64,000 bases of DNA from Luscinia megarhynchos (taxonomy: Eukaryota; Chordata; Aves; Passeriformes; Turdidae), in contig JAPFBE010000002.1 in the NCBI GenBank assembly GCA_034336665.1, positions 80,296,905-80,360,904 of the forward strand. The letters run 5' to 3'. Every line of letters begins with the position of its first letter. Within the stretch, counting starts at the first letter, position 1. Below, one piece after another: positions 41,448 through 54,040 of this stretch. The notes under the pieces are model-generated. The model saw only the letters and a list, made by a program, of their open reading frames with translations. It did not search any database and was not told the origin of the DNA. The position numbers and the translations under genes are program-made.

Positions 41448-43206
41448 CTTCTATTCAAACTACACACCCATAACCCCAGTTCTATCATTCAGTTTTGGAA
41501 GCCTTCCCAGGTCAAAAGCAGTGCTCTCCTGGGGGTCAGTGCCTGTCAGCACAGACAGGGTTCCAACAGTGACCAGGGTTCCAACACTGGCCCATGGCTC
41601 ACACAGGTCAGAGCCCAGGCAGGCTGAGCTGTGACCTCTGTGAGTGCTTGCCTTCCCTGACGGCAGCTGCAACACTGGGGGAGCTCTGCTCACCAGCAAT
41701 ACACCAGGCAGGCTGCAGAAAATGGTTCCAGCACAAGGGCTGGAAGTCATGTCTCCACACTGTCATTAGCTGGGTAGGCAAGAGCAGGGCAAATTACTTG
41801 GAGAAAATAATTTTCCTCAAGTCCTGATAAAACCAGCATGTCAGCCTTTCTGTGCCACTTTCCTAGCTCGGAAGGAGGGTTGGTAGCATTGTATTCTTTT
41901 CACCTCAGTCATAAGTCATGTAAGATTCAGTAGTTAGGGTTGTGCTTTCCTGCACTGCTTTAAGGAGCCTCACTTCTTTCATAAAATTGCTATTACCTGA
42001 GTTTTAAATTTCTTCTCTGACATGCCTGAAGTCAAGAAAAAAAAAAAGGCCTGAAATCAAGTGTGATTAGAGCATGCTATAAGTATTGTCCTCTGAAAAG
42101 TGAAACAAGCCTCCTCCTAAGAGCAAGTAAAGATGCTCTTCCAGCCCAGTTACTCAGCAAGATGCTACCAAAATCTTACTTTTGAAAATAAAGATGTTCC
42201 TTTCTTTCTTTCAGGGATAAAATTTTTAAACCCTCTCCTGAGAAAATCTGTAGAGTTTTTCCAAACTAGAGGAGCAAATCTGTCCCCCATAACACTCACT
42301 CAACTACTTTCAGTCCAGCTGATACCTTTATCATTCAAAATAGGAGCATCTTTATTTAAAAGTCATCTGAGGTTGGATTTATCGTTAAAGGAGAAAAGAC
42401 ATGGGAAGAAGGTTGTCTGCAAGTGTCAAAAAGTGATCTAGAAGAAAGTGGGGAAGAAAAATTAAACTTATTTCAGTAGGAGGTTATATTGCAACTCTCC
42501 CCTAAATTGGGTCTGGCAAGAACCTGTAAAGGAGAGTTTGAGCCTACATGAAAAGCACATACAGGGGAAATCTTCATATATCCACATTTGTTTTAGTTTT
42601 GAAGTGCTGGTGCAATGTGTGCACACAGGAGAGAACATGAGCAGGTGCAAGTGAAAGCAGGAGAGAGTTTCTGTGGCTATGCCAGCAGGGCATGACTATA
42701 TAATTTGTAGTGTGGGAAGAAGCTAGCAGAGAAGATCTTTGCAATGTTGAAAGTATGATGAAATACCTGGGTTAAAAGATTAATACAAAGAGAGCACATG
42801 AAGAGTCAGAGCCATGAACACAGGAAGGTGAAGGATCGATAGGAGTGGTCCAGACAAACAGGATGGGCTGCACATGAAAGGCAAGGAGAAAAGCAGGGCA
42901 CCAGCTATTGTCCAGTGTAAGAGGAAACACCTCAAAATAGAAGAAGATAGGAAACTTAAATGGGAAGAAATAATGTGAAGATATTGAAGAAATATAAGGA
43001 ACATAAAGCAAATTTTAAAAATTTTTTGGTAAGTTGGGAGTTTTCTAGGGTGAGGACTTTCTGTTTGGGGTTATTGCTCTTTTGATATAAAATGCACTGT
43101 AGAGACAGAAAAGTGTCTACAGTCAATACTGGCTGCTTGTACCTCTCTTATGATTTTTGGTTTTGGGTTTTTGGTGTGTTATAGGTTTTTTTGATTGGCT
43201 AAATGC

Positions 43207-43322
43207 TTGGTTGGTTGGTTGGTTGGTTGGTTGGTTGGGTGGGGTTTTTTATTTTTGTTTGGTTTGAGAGGGTGGGATTTGGTAGGTACGTTGGTTGGTT
43301 GGTTGGGTGGGTGGGTGGGTGG
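43207..43322 (+). repeat. TTGG/TGGG microsatellite with G-quadruplex motif
   Basis: Two (TTGG)n blocks (about 43207-43238 and 43290-43304) flank a degenerate T/G-rich spacer. The second block turns into TGGG repeats. Positions 43305-43319 read GGGTGGGTGGGTGGG, four G3 tracts with single-T loops. Confidence 0.9.
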
Positions 43323-43629
43323 AGTGTTTTTAGTTTGGACAAAATTTTTTTCATTTCCTTGACAAACTCTCTAAAAAAGCAGCTTCTTCTAGTTGTACCT
43401 GTGCATCCCTGTTACTGGCTAGTGTTGAAACAGTCCCATTTACTTTCCAAAAAAGAATCCAAAAAAGTTTCACCTATTTTGCCATATTAAGGGAAATTCT
43501 CAGCTATTCCTTGAGAAGTTAATTCTCTTCACATCATTTGCAGGGAAAGATAAGAATAAGGTGTGAATATCTTCCCTCCTGGTCTTGACTGAGCTATGTC
43601 CCTACTATTCTGTCAGGATTTCCACATAC

Positions 43630-44010
43630 AGGTGGGATGTAAGCACAAAGGGGTAGTGAAGGGGAGCATGACCTAGAAAAGGGAAGTAAAGAGCTAGGCA
43701 GAAGAAAGATGTGCAGATGAATGAAACAAAGCAAGAGCAGCCAGGAGAGAGTCTACAAAATGTGGAACAAAAGTAAAGCAGAATATAGAATAAAAACTTG
43801 ATAGGTAGAGGAAATGAAGGGACATACAAACTGCAAATAAAGCAAAAATAGAATTGAAAAGGAGAAAATTAATAAGGAAATGAAAACAAAATTGAGGAAA
43901 GAAATCTAGAACAGTGGGAAGAAACTAAAGGAAACTCTCGGGCAAACTAGAGAAAAGTAGAAAGAGAATAAGTAGAAGAAAAGCAGAAAAATAAGCCAGT
44001 GAATAATTTT
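43630..44010 (+). repeat. purine-rich low-complexity tract
   Basis: About 380 bases strongly biased to A and G on the + strand, without a fixed repeat unit. Similar, shorter tracts lie at 42780-42990 and 52090-52380. Confidence 0.6.
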
Positions 44011-47000
44011 TTAAAAAGAGTAAATTTTGACTGAAGTCAGCGTCATTTTATTTATAAGTGTTATTAGGGAAGAGATGCACTATATATTTATGAAACACCT
44101 GGGAGGTTGGAAACCAATGTTGGAAACAGGCACTCTTGGCTGGAAGACATGTTTTTGTTTTCCTTAGGCCTTTCATGACATAGTTAGATCTCTGTAGCTA
44201 ATCGGGCTGCTGCATTACTGATAGAGAATATTGACATTGAAAAAGAGTGGACATGAGGCACAACAGGTTCAGTGATGTGTATATAAACATTTCTAGCTAC
44301 ACCCTCATGGGAAAAAGTTCCAGCTCTCTCCATGCAGAAAACAAGTCATGACCTTTGAGAAAGTAAGCAATAGAGATAGGTCTAAGCTGCCAGATTTTTA
44401 TTCCTGTCCAACAGAATGGAAAGGGATGCTGTGGAATTAGAAATTTGGCTCAGTTTCTTGAACTCCACTTGTATGTGTACACACTTCAATTTATTTTACC
44501 ACAATGGTTTGAGTATTTGGGCTTTTCTTGGATCAATTTCTAACCAGATCCATGTCTAGTTATTCTATACCTTTTCCCCCAGTTTTGAAGCATTATCTGC
44601 ATTGATATGTATAGAGCCATTGACTTTGCTCATGTATGTAAGTGCTTACCTTTGTTACTAAGGCCTTCTAATGCTTTAATTCACAGAACAGATTATTCTT
44701 TTGGTGTGAAACCATACTTTTTGCTGGTTAAACACTAGCAGCTGGAGGGACTTTAAATGTGTTTTAATAGGGACCATGAACTGCCCTTTTGTTTTACACC
44801 TTCTTTTACACTTAAGATTTTGCCCTTATTCCTTGTACCTGCTATTCACAGTATTTAATGTAGATAGTTAAAATGCTTGTAAGAGAGAGGCAGGGAACAG
44901 TTTAACCTCTGACAAGGGCAGCACTTGCAAATTTAACTGTAAGCATTTAGTTTAGGAAAATCTGTTTCCACTTTCCTGATGAACCCTTTTTAAAAAAATT
45001 CAGCCTAACTTCATACAGCAAAGCCATGATATCAGCCCTGCCACAAGAGGCCAAATCCTGCAGATCCCTATTTGCATGAGAAGTCCTTCAAACTGTGAGT
45101 TTGAAAGGGAAAAGGAATACACACATGATTTTAGGATTTGCAGAATTTGGCCTCCAGCTAATCACTTGGCAAAATTGTACTTCCACAAAATTTGTACTCT
45201 CAAGTAAAACTTCCTTGGTGGTGGTTTTTGATTCCTTTACAGTAGTATTAAGCTTCTTTAAAAAAAACCCAAACCTGTCAGATAATGAACTTTCCTGGAA
45301 TTCAGAATATTTGCTAAAATGATATCAAAACAAGGCCCTAATAGCTGAGTCATGGAATTTAGAAAAGCAAAGTTTTACAACAGTGCAACCTAGAGATTAA
45401 TGAATTAACCTCATTTCCTCTATGCATTTGAGTAAGTGTAAAAGACCAATGTGTCTTGGAAAAGCTGATTTCAAACTAAAGGATAATATAGTCATTTTAA
45501 AATAGCCAAATTCTATAGCCTTACTGTAGGAAAATTCCCAATGTTATCTTTTGACATCAAAGGAGTATTACCTGACTAGAGCTGGCATTTTTATTTGCTT
45601 CCAGAAGCATTTTCAGAATTTCAGCAAGGTTTCACTTTCGTCTGTTGAAAGCAGAGAGGGATTCCTCTTTTCCAGCTTGTTTGATACGAAGTGCTGCACC
45701 ACCACTGTCTCTTCTTGCCTGTTACAACAAGAATGTCTCCTGCTGCTTCAGCAGATATTTGAGGGCAATCCATGTGTCAGTCTCCCCAGGGATCCTCCTG
45801 CAGCCAGTAATGTCACTTCATACGGCTCCATTGCACTGCAAGACAACACAGTATGGAATGGTATCCAGAATGCTACCAGAAAGGAGAAGAAAAAATACAC
45901 AGAGCAGGCATTCCTCAAGGAAGGTTCACAACAGAAAAAAAGAACCAAAAAACCAGAGCTACTGTAGGTCAACAGCAGAACTACAACTGTTCACAGCTCC
46001 ACGGCATCTCTATCCGATTATCCCAAAGGATTTGGCAAATGCCCAGAAGGAATGATATGGTTGTCTACTTTTGTAGGAAGAAACAAACTGGATAAAGTTA
46101 ATTTCTTTCAGTGACAGACATCTGTGATTTTTTATTGGGTTTACAAGTGAAATGTGTTCCAAAAGGCTGGGGGTAGAAATATAGTACTGAAGTCTTTTGT
46201 CTGAATGTTAAATATTATTTTATTCTGAATGTATTTTCACTGAATCAGGCTTCTGATACTGCATGAGTTGAATTAGACATCTTAATAGAAAGCTCTTTGT
46301 GGTACAAGCATACTCTAAAATAACTTGAAAATAGATGCTCCATGTTTCATAATGCCAAAATTTTGCAGGCTGCTATCTCTAGTGCTCTCCCTCTCTTTCA
46401 CTGTTCCCCCCATTGAATCTATCCCAGATGCAACACTAAATACCACTTTATCCAAGACCTATACTTCTTCCACCTCTGAAGAGGAAAAGAAACCTTTATC
46501 TGGAAATAAGAATTTTAGGTTGTTTTGTTCTTTATGTGTTCCAAGCTGTTTCACATTAGTCTCAGAGGTCTAGGTGGTATACAGAGCAGAAGGCAGGTGA
46601 GACAGCTCATGATAAATGAAAATTATCTCATGAACATCAGCACCTCATTTGTGTACATGTGTGTTTTCCCCGTTGCTGAGTTAATTATTCTTGGTAATAA
46701 TATTGAGTCAGACACATGACTATATCATTGCAGACAAACCCATGTTATTAATGCATTTTCACTAAAGTAATCCTTGCCACAGGCAAGATTTTAACCTTCT
46801 AAGGGGTTATAAGCTGCTCACGCACGTAGTTGCTCTTCCCAAGGAACAGACTGTGAACAAACTTAAACTTGTAGTCCTGGTTTATGTCTTGTTTTCCCTC
46901 ATCTCTGGGGAGGAATAAGAGAGCTAAAACCATTTTAATATTTCTGCAGATTCTTTGATTCAGATGAAATTCTATGTAAAGATCACATAAGAAAAAGATC

Positions 47001-50000
47001 TTGGGTTAAAGAACATTTCTTTCTTAAAGTGACTGCGATTTCTTTATTAGGTACAGGAAGAAAAAAAAACACCAGCTCTTGTTCATGAAGAAGATAATCC
47101 CAGCTGTCACACAGCCGCTGAGGAGAGCGGAGTCCTGTTTGCTCCAGTGACTAATTCCAGCTCAACAGAGCACATCTTGTCTCTGCTGGCATTTCAGTCT
47201 GAAGGACCTTACCACCCAAAACCTGGTATCTCTGTTTTTTCCTTTCCCTGCCTCTGGAGCTCAGTGCAGCTGCCCAAGCACTGAGCACCAGCGGCTTAAA
47301 GCAGAGTTACGAGCAGCAGCATTAAAGAACATGCTCTTACCCAACAGAGCAGTTCCCTGCATACCCTGGAATTAGAGCTGCTTACTTTTCTGACCAAAAG
47401 CCTGTTTTTACTATTGTTAGCACTGTAGAGCCAAGGAGCTCTGGGAGGGCAAGCTGGCTTCTATTCTGTTTTGTACATCATCAACCAAATTGTCGGTTAG
47501 TTTCCTATTGTGGAATCTTTATTACCAGCAGTGACCTACGAGGCAGAATGAATATTTTTTAGTTTCAAATCTCATGTGGAAGCTGCAGGTTGCCAGCTGG
47601 AAAAAAAATTCTGTCCTGTAAATTTAGCAAATATGATAGGGAAGTAATTGAAAATGAAGAAAAAAAAAGGATCTTAATTTTGTCCCTATTAAAGACTAAC
47701 TGAATTATAAACACATTTTTAAAAAGTGTCTTTTCCAGTTTTGTGTGTGTGTGTGTATGTGTGTGTGTTTCTGTGTTTCGTTTTTTTCCCTTTTTGTGTC
47801 TTATTTTGTCAGATGTTCTTTAAGGCTCTGTTAAGTCCCTTGGTTTCAAATCATGTCAAAGCATATAGTTTTGTTAACCTTAAAACTGGCTAGAGGTGTC
47901 AAAAATGAGACGGGTTTAAAAATCTTAAATTCCAGAAAAAATAAGATGTAATTTTTAAACTTCTAATCATTTATCAAATTTATATTTTCAGAAGTTAGAA
48001 ATGTGAGGGGTAGAAATCCACACAAAGAAAAAGCAGCTTAAAACGGTCATGGGTTCATTCACGTCCAAGAATGGCAGTTATAAAGGAAGAAGCAAATATT
48101 GAAACTCAAGATAAAATCTTGAGACTTTTCAAAACTGAGTGCCACCATCCCCCCAATCCAAAGTAGCTCTTGTTCTGGAATTTGGATTGTAAATCTCCAC
48201 TAAGAAGTTAGATCAAAAATACAGCACAATGGTGTCATTTCTGTAAAGAAAAATTAGCTTTAAAAAACTCTGAAAGCAAAGTCACTTAAAGCTCAGCAGC
48301 TGGCATGAAAAAACCTGAAGCACTGGAAGAGACTTGCAAGTGCAATTTAAGGTATACTTCTCCTAGCCAGTTTTGTCTCCATGTCCCTTTGCTCAGTGCA
48401 TGTCCTTTCTGAGGTGAAGACACTTAAATCCAACTATCTCCGTATTCTTTCTTGAGGTCAACAGTAGTTTTAAATGTGAATGGACTGAAGCTCTTAGTCC
48501 TTGTCTAGGTAGCCATTACAGCAACACCTGTTGACCCTATAGTTCCTTACCCTATGCTGATATTTTAGGAAGTCCATAGAAAAGTTTAAATTGTTCTGAG
48601 ATGAATAAAATCATAAAAAAGGAAAGCATGTAACTGGAAAGCATCAGTCCTAGTGGAGAGTGAACTAAATCAAACTTATGCAGGAAAATAATTCTGCTGT
48701 AAAACTATGCTGTAAAAAAAAAAATTAAAAATTAAGGGAGACATTTCCACAGTTTGTAACCTATAGAACAAAACTCCATCCCAGACAAGGATCTCGTGGC
48801 AGGAAATATAGTGCAAATAGAATTGGGCAGGAGGAGTAAACAGGGTTGAATTCAATTTGTATTAGAAAGCTCATAGTAACTCTAATTGTACAGAAATGAC
48901 AGCCACTCAAAATAGTAAACAGCCTATAGGTCAAAATCCTAGTGCAACTTCAAAAACAAGAAAAGTCGAGATCATCTAAATGACCTTTCTACCCCTGCAA
49001 AAAGAAGCACTGAAAATACATCACAGTTGTACAGAGAGTAAGTGCTCACTCAAAGAAAGCATGACAAATGCATAGATCTACAGGGAATAAGGTTTTCCTA
49101 ACTAACGCTTCTCCAAGGTGTAAAATACCATTTCAAGAATTACTTACCCTGTTGTTCAGAAATGAGCTACTTTTGCTGATACAGAAGCCCATTTTATCAA
49201 AGCTTTGGCTGAAATCCAAATAAATTGTTCTGTGTGAACTTTTGTATTTTTATCAGCTTTGCAAAACTCTAAAAAGATAAAGTCAAGATAGAAGACTAAT
49301 CAAACAGAGGGAGCTTTTTACCATCCCTGGATGCAGTGAACTAACACAAAATTAGTAAAACTAATGTGTGGAAGCAGTTTGCATTAAATTATTGTCATCA
49401 ACTTTGCTCAAAACAGAGAGTAAAATTTTTCTGAGAGTTCAAATGCCTGTTACATTTCTGAGAATGATTTTATTCCTTTACTATCCCACTTGCTCCACTT
49501 ACTTTTGGCTGGAATGTACAGAATGGGTAACTTGTGTGCTGACTGCAATCTTAAGCCAGATCAGTAATAAACTTTTTTGACAGCTGCCCGTTGAGTTTTT
49601 CCTCCCAGATCTTCACACTCGTAAGAACCAAAGAAGTTGGAAAACTTAGATTGCTGGGTCTTTTTTCAGGTTGAATTCCTGAAAACTATTTCAGGGAAAA
49701 CAAAACAAACATACTGTGTTAATTTCATTTCAGAATATACAGCTTTTCTGAAAAAGATAAACAGAAAAAAAGTGACAGAACTAGCCCACCTTTGAATTTG
49801 TGATGCCTTTATCATATACTCTACCTTGATGAGAAATTATCTATTTCCTGAGAAGTGGCCATTTTGCTTGAAGTTACTGTTAGGTGAGAAAGGTGCATAC
49901 TGTTTTCTCCAAGAATAGAATTACTTTTAGTTCTTGGGTTTTTTCTTGAAATTAAAAGAAAAACAACTTAAAGAATAAGAGAAAAGTGGAAAGGTTTTGT

Positions 50001-50036
50001 GTACATACATAGTACAAAAAACACAACCCAAAACTA

Positions 50037-50052
50037 ATATATATACATAAAC

Positions 50053-50084
<32 letters not shown>

Positions 50085-50085
50085 T
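50037..50085 (+). repeat. compound (TA)n-(GA)n microsatellite
   Basis: ATATATACATAAACATATAT is followed by more TA repeats and then about eight GA units. Confidence 0.9.
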
Positions 50086-51124
50086 AAATAAACATAATCT
50101 ATAACCATAGATGGTGTTATAATTTGGTACTTACCTGCATTTTTGTACATAGTTTTTTGGAGAGAAAATAAAAAGCTTCACCAAGAGATGTTGCAGAGCT
50201 GCAGCACAGTGTCCACAACACCCTTCTCCAAAAGCAGTTGAATATACAGCAATTCCAGGCTTGATCCCTCATTATCACATCAGGTGTTAACATTAGTTTG
50301 CACATCATCAACATACAAAATTTTAATTTTAATCAAGCATCTAGCTATTGATTGTTATTACAAAATTACTCCAATTTTGAGTAAAAAATCCAGAATTCAA
50401 CTGTCAGTGCAAACCTACATTTTATGTGGCAGCTGCCAATCTCCACAAGGGCAATAAGGACAACTCCAAAAGGCAGTGGAAGAGCCCCTTGCACAGTATC
50501 CCTATCAAGCAAGACCATTTTGTCCTTTGGAATAATGCATTGTATGGTATTTTCTACCTTGTTTGGTATTTAGAATTGGAATTTATTGCCAGGCTTCCTG
50601 GCAGCAAGCTGTGCAGGTTGCAGGCGGAGGCTGATGGAGGTGAGTGAATTAATGTGGTGGCTGTTTGGAATGTCGTCCAGCTGCCAGGGAGAATTATGTT
50701 TGTTTGCCTTTGGCACAAGTGTGAAAGGAACAGCCGTAGATTTCAGAAGTGTGAGTCTACATTTTTATATCTCACACTAATGAATACATTTTTTTGTATC
50801 CTATACATTTGGGGAAATAGAATTTATTTGTAGATTTTATTTACCACTTGTGTGGTAGAGAAGGAATGTTTCCTCAGAGACTGAACTTGTACTTTAGAAA
50901 AGAAAAAGGAAAAAAAAAGACCTGACTAAGCCAAAACAATGTTAGTAAAAGTTATCCTAATTTCACTATTTTTGCAACTGTATCTAAAGTCAGATCGTAG
51001 AATGGGGAATTTCCACAAGATTTGAAAATTTCTTAATGTAAGATTTTTTTGGTGGTGGAGAAATGTCACTGAAAGACTTAGCTTTGTATTTGTTTCCTGC
51101 TGGAAATTTATTTCTTCCAGTCAA

Positions 51125-51245
51125 ACCTTTCCTTTACCTATAACCTGTCAGTTATCCATACTCCATCCTCCTGTGCTATCAACAGAGGGATGATAATGCT
51201 ATTTGTAATGTGCTCTGATGTGAAAAGTGCTATGGAAGATTGAAT
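51125..51245. repeat. MIR-like/CORE-SINE tail remnant
   Basis: AGAGGGATGATAATGC, then TTTGTAATGTGCTCTGATG and TGAAAAGTGCTATGGAA follow the order of a common amniote SINE tail (GGGATAATAATA, TTGTAAAGTGCTTTGAGAT, GAAAGGTGCTATATAA). Strongly diverged. Confidence 0.45.
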
Positions 51246-53929
51246 TGTTGCTGCTGATAGGACCAGAAATTTCCCCAACTAGATCTGTCAATAGCTGACA
51301 CTAAAACAACAAGGTACAAAGTGCATTTGAAGACTGTCAGACATCATTGCTTTTTTGTTTTCTCTAGCAAACTATTCCTTAGATAACTGACTTAACCTAG
51401 CATTGCTTAAAAAGATCAAGCACTCAGAAGATCAAGTGTCTCAGAAAGAAAGAAAAGGCTGGAAAGAATAATATTAGTTACTCCATACAATGTAAAGCCT
51501 AATGATCTCTTGTCCCATTATAGTAAGTAAATAAAACTGTCACTTATACCTCTTCTGTTGGTCTTAATAATATAGAAAGGAAAACAGCTTTCTAGTTTTG
51601 GTACAGTAATGAACCAAAAATAACTATTTAAAAAATTATCTATTCTTAATAAGTTGCCAAAAGTCACACTATAGGATAGATTTTAAAGAAGACAATAATG
51701 AATGTCTATACCTAGTATCTTAGTTTCTATGTACAGTCATGTAACTTATATATATATATATGATCAGGAAAAATTGTAATTTCAAATAAGCTTTGCAATG
51801 TAATTTTAATTATTCTAAATTTATTGTCTATATGCTAATTGATTGTTTTTAAGACTTTATTATGCTATAGCATACTTCAATGATTATTTAAGGAGAAGTA
51901 AATAAATTTAAGAGAAAATAATTTGTTGAGTCAATATTCCTCAAATCCTTGTTTCATTCTAACCATTTAAAGAAAAATATTTGCAATCTTAATCAGAGCC
52001 TTTCAAGGAAGCAAAGATGTTTTAAGTGGCATATCCAGCAGAAGAAAGAAAAATAGATGTAAGCTTGCAAACAAGACTATTTTCTGGTAGGATGAAGATG
52101 TGAGACGTCACTTTGGAAATGAGATTAGGAACGAAGAGGCAGAGACAAGAACAAGGAAGAAGGAAAAGCGAGGGAGAAAACAAGAATAAAAATAACAATA
52201 GAAAATAGGGAGTGGAGGGTAAAAAATGTGACAAAGACTGAAAATAAGAGTCAGAGGGGACAGAGAAAAAGCATAAGAAGCAAGTGGGTGGGGGGAGAGA
52301 ACTACAAAAAATGAGCATAAGGCAAAAAATCTGTAAAGGGAGGAAAAGAATCTCACATGAGTGCTAAACTTAAGGAAGAATGGCAAGCCCCTCTTGGATG
52401 AATCAGTGCTTCTCAATTACCCACATGCAACCCCTCTGAGTCACCCTAGTTTCACGGCTGCACAGCCTTGATGCCAAGATAACTATTTAGAGCTGTGGTC
52501 CAGTGTCAGAGGGAGCAGAAAAGATGGCAGTAAAAGTCCTGTGGCAAGCAAGCCTTACTTCTCCCCAAGCCAAGCCTTCCTGCCAACAGAGCCAGCTGCA
52601 GCTGGCTACAGCTGGAGTCACTTGGTACTTGCTCTGCACGCAGGGTGAGCGCCCCAAGAGCCGCAGGGGGGCCGCAGGCAGCCAGACTCCACAGCTTCCC
52701 CTCTGCTTTGCAAGCCAGTGCCCAGGGAGCCGAGGACAGCACGGTATCTGAAAGACAGAGCAGCAGGAGAAATAAGGAAAAGGAAAACCAAAAGAGGCCA
52801 AAAGGAGCAAGAGAGTAAAAGAGGAAAGCAATTAGTGGCCATGGCCACTTTACAGCAAGAAATGATCCCTATGTGAACTGCAAGTGGGAGAGGCACAGCA
52901 AGGAGTCTGCCATTGATCTCATGAGTTGAGTAATATACATGGAAGCACAAGAGTGACACATTTCTGTCTCAAATCCAGCGATTCTTAAATGTGGAAATAC
53001 TTCTGCTAGGGCAGTTCAATGGCATATATACATATCAGTTCCTTTCTGATCAGCTTTGACCTTTTCCAGAAGGCAAGTCCGGATTTATCTTCTTTATTTA
53101 TTTTGCCAACATGGCTGTATTTGTCAGCATAGTAATTAGTTGAGTCGGTAGAGCTCTGGGAATAGACTTCCAGCTGACATGTGCTCCCTCTTCTGGTTGG
53201 CATTTGTCTCTACACACTGAGGTCAAAGTAAAGACAAATACGGGTCCTCTAGCTTCTCAAAAAAAAAAAGAACTTTAAATCACTCTGTTTACTCTAGTTT
53301 TGATACTGTGAGATACTTTATTTTGCTTGTGAGATCTCTGCTGCTTACTGTCCTCTTGGACCAAAAGAACATGAACATCGATGCACTTGTGCCTTTCAGA
53401 CAAATGATTTTACTGTCCGTGAAGTCCATTTATGGATTTGTTTGTTAAAATAGTATTTCCACTGTTTTACTGATATGAGCATGCATTAGTGCCACTGTTT
53501 TCTCCCCCACAATGACAAGTCACTCGTACTGCCTCACACAGCCATTCCCAGCTGAGCCCTTTTACACAAGGCAACCAAAGTTTCACTTGGTGGGGGATCT
53601 GATACATGATTAGAGGGGCACTGTTGCAGGAAGTCTTGCTGGTCCACTTCATTTGAATACACAGATAGTGGGAAAACACAACGCTGAAATACATCCTCGG
53701 TGAAAGCTCAATCTGAGAATTTCTGTGAAAAGCGTTGGCTCTGTATTGGACTGTGGCCTGCTGTGGCACAACCCTGTGGGCAAGCACCTACAGCTGGTAA
53801 TGGAGTGGCTCAGTTCAGAGGGCCAAAACCTGCTCCTGCAGGAATGGGGTTGTCAGGCTGGCTTGGCACTGGTTGTTGAACTAAACTCGACAGCAATCAA
53901 CTCTTGAATTCTAATCTCGTCTCTAACAC

Positions 53930-54040
53930 CGACTCCTGGTCAAAACCAGTTATGATCTTTCTGATTTGCTTCTACATCTACAGAGAGGGAATAATCCTTG
54001 CTTATAATATTTACCAGGCACATTGGAGCAGATCTTCAGC
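53930..54040 (+). repeat. MIR-like SINE remnant
   Basis: The order GACTCCTGGTCAAAACCAGT, TATGATCTTTCTGA, TTCTACATCTACAGAGAGGG, AATAATCCTTGC and ACCAGGCACATTGGAG parallels the central and 3' MIR consensus (AAGTTACTTAACCT, CTCTGTGCCTCAGTTTCC, TCTGTAAAATGGGGATAATA). Confidence 0.4.
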
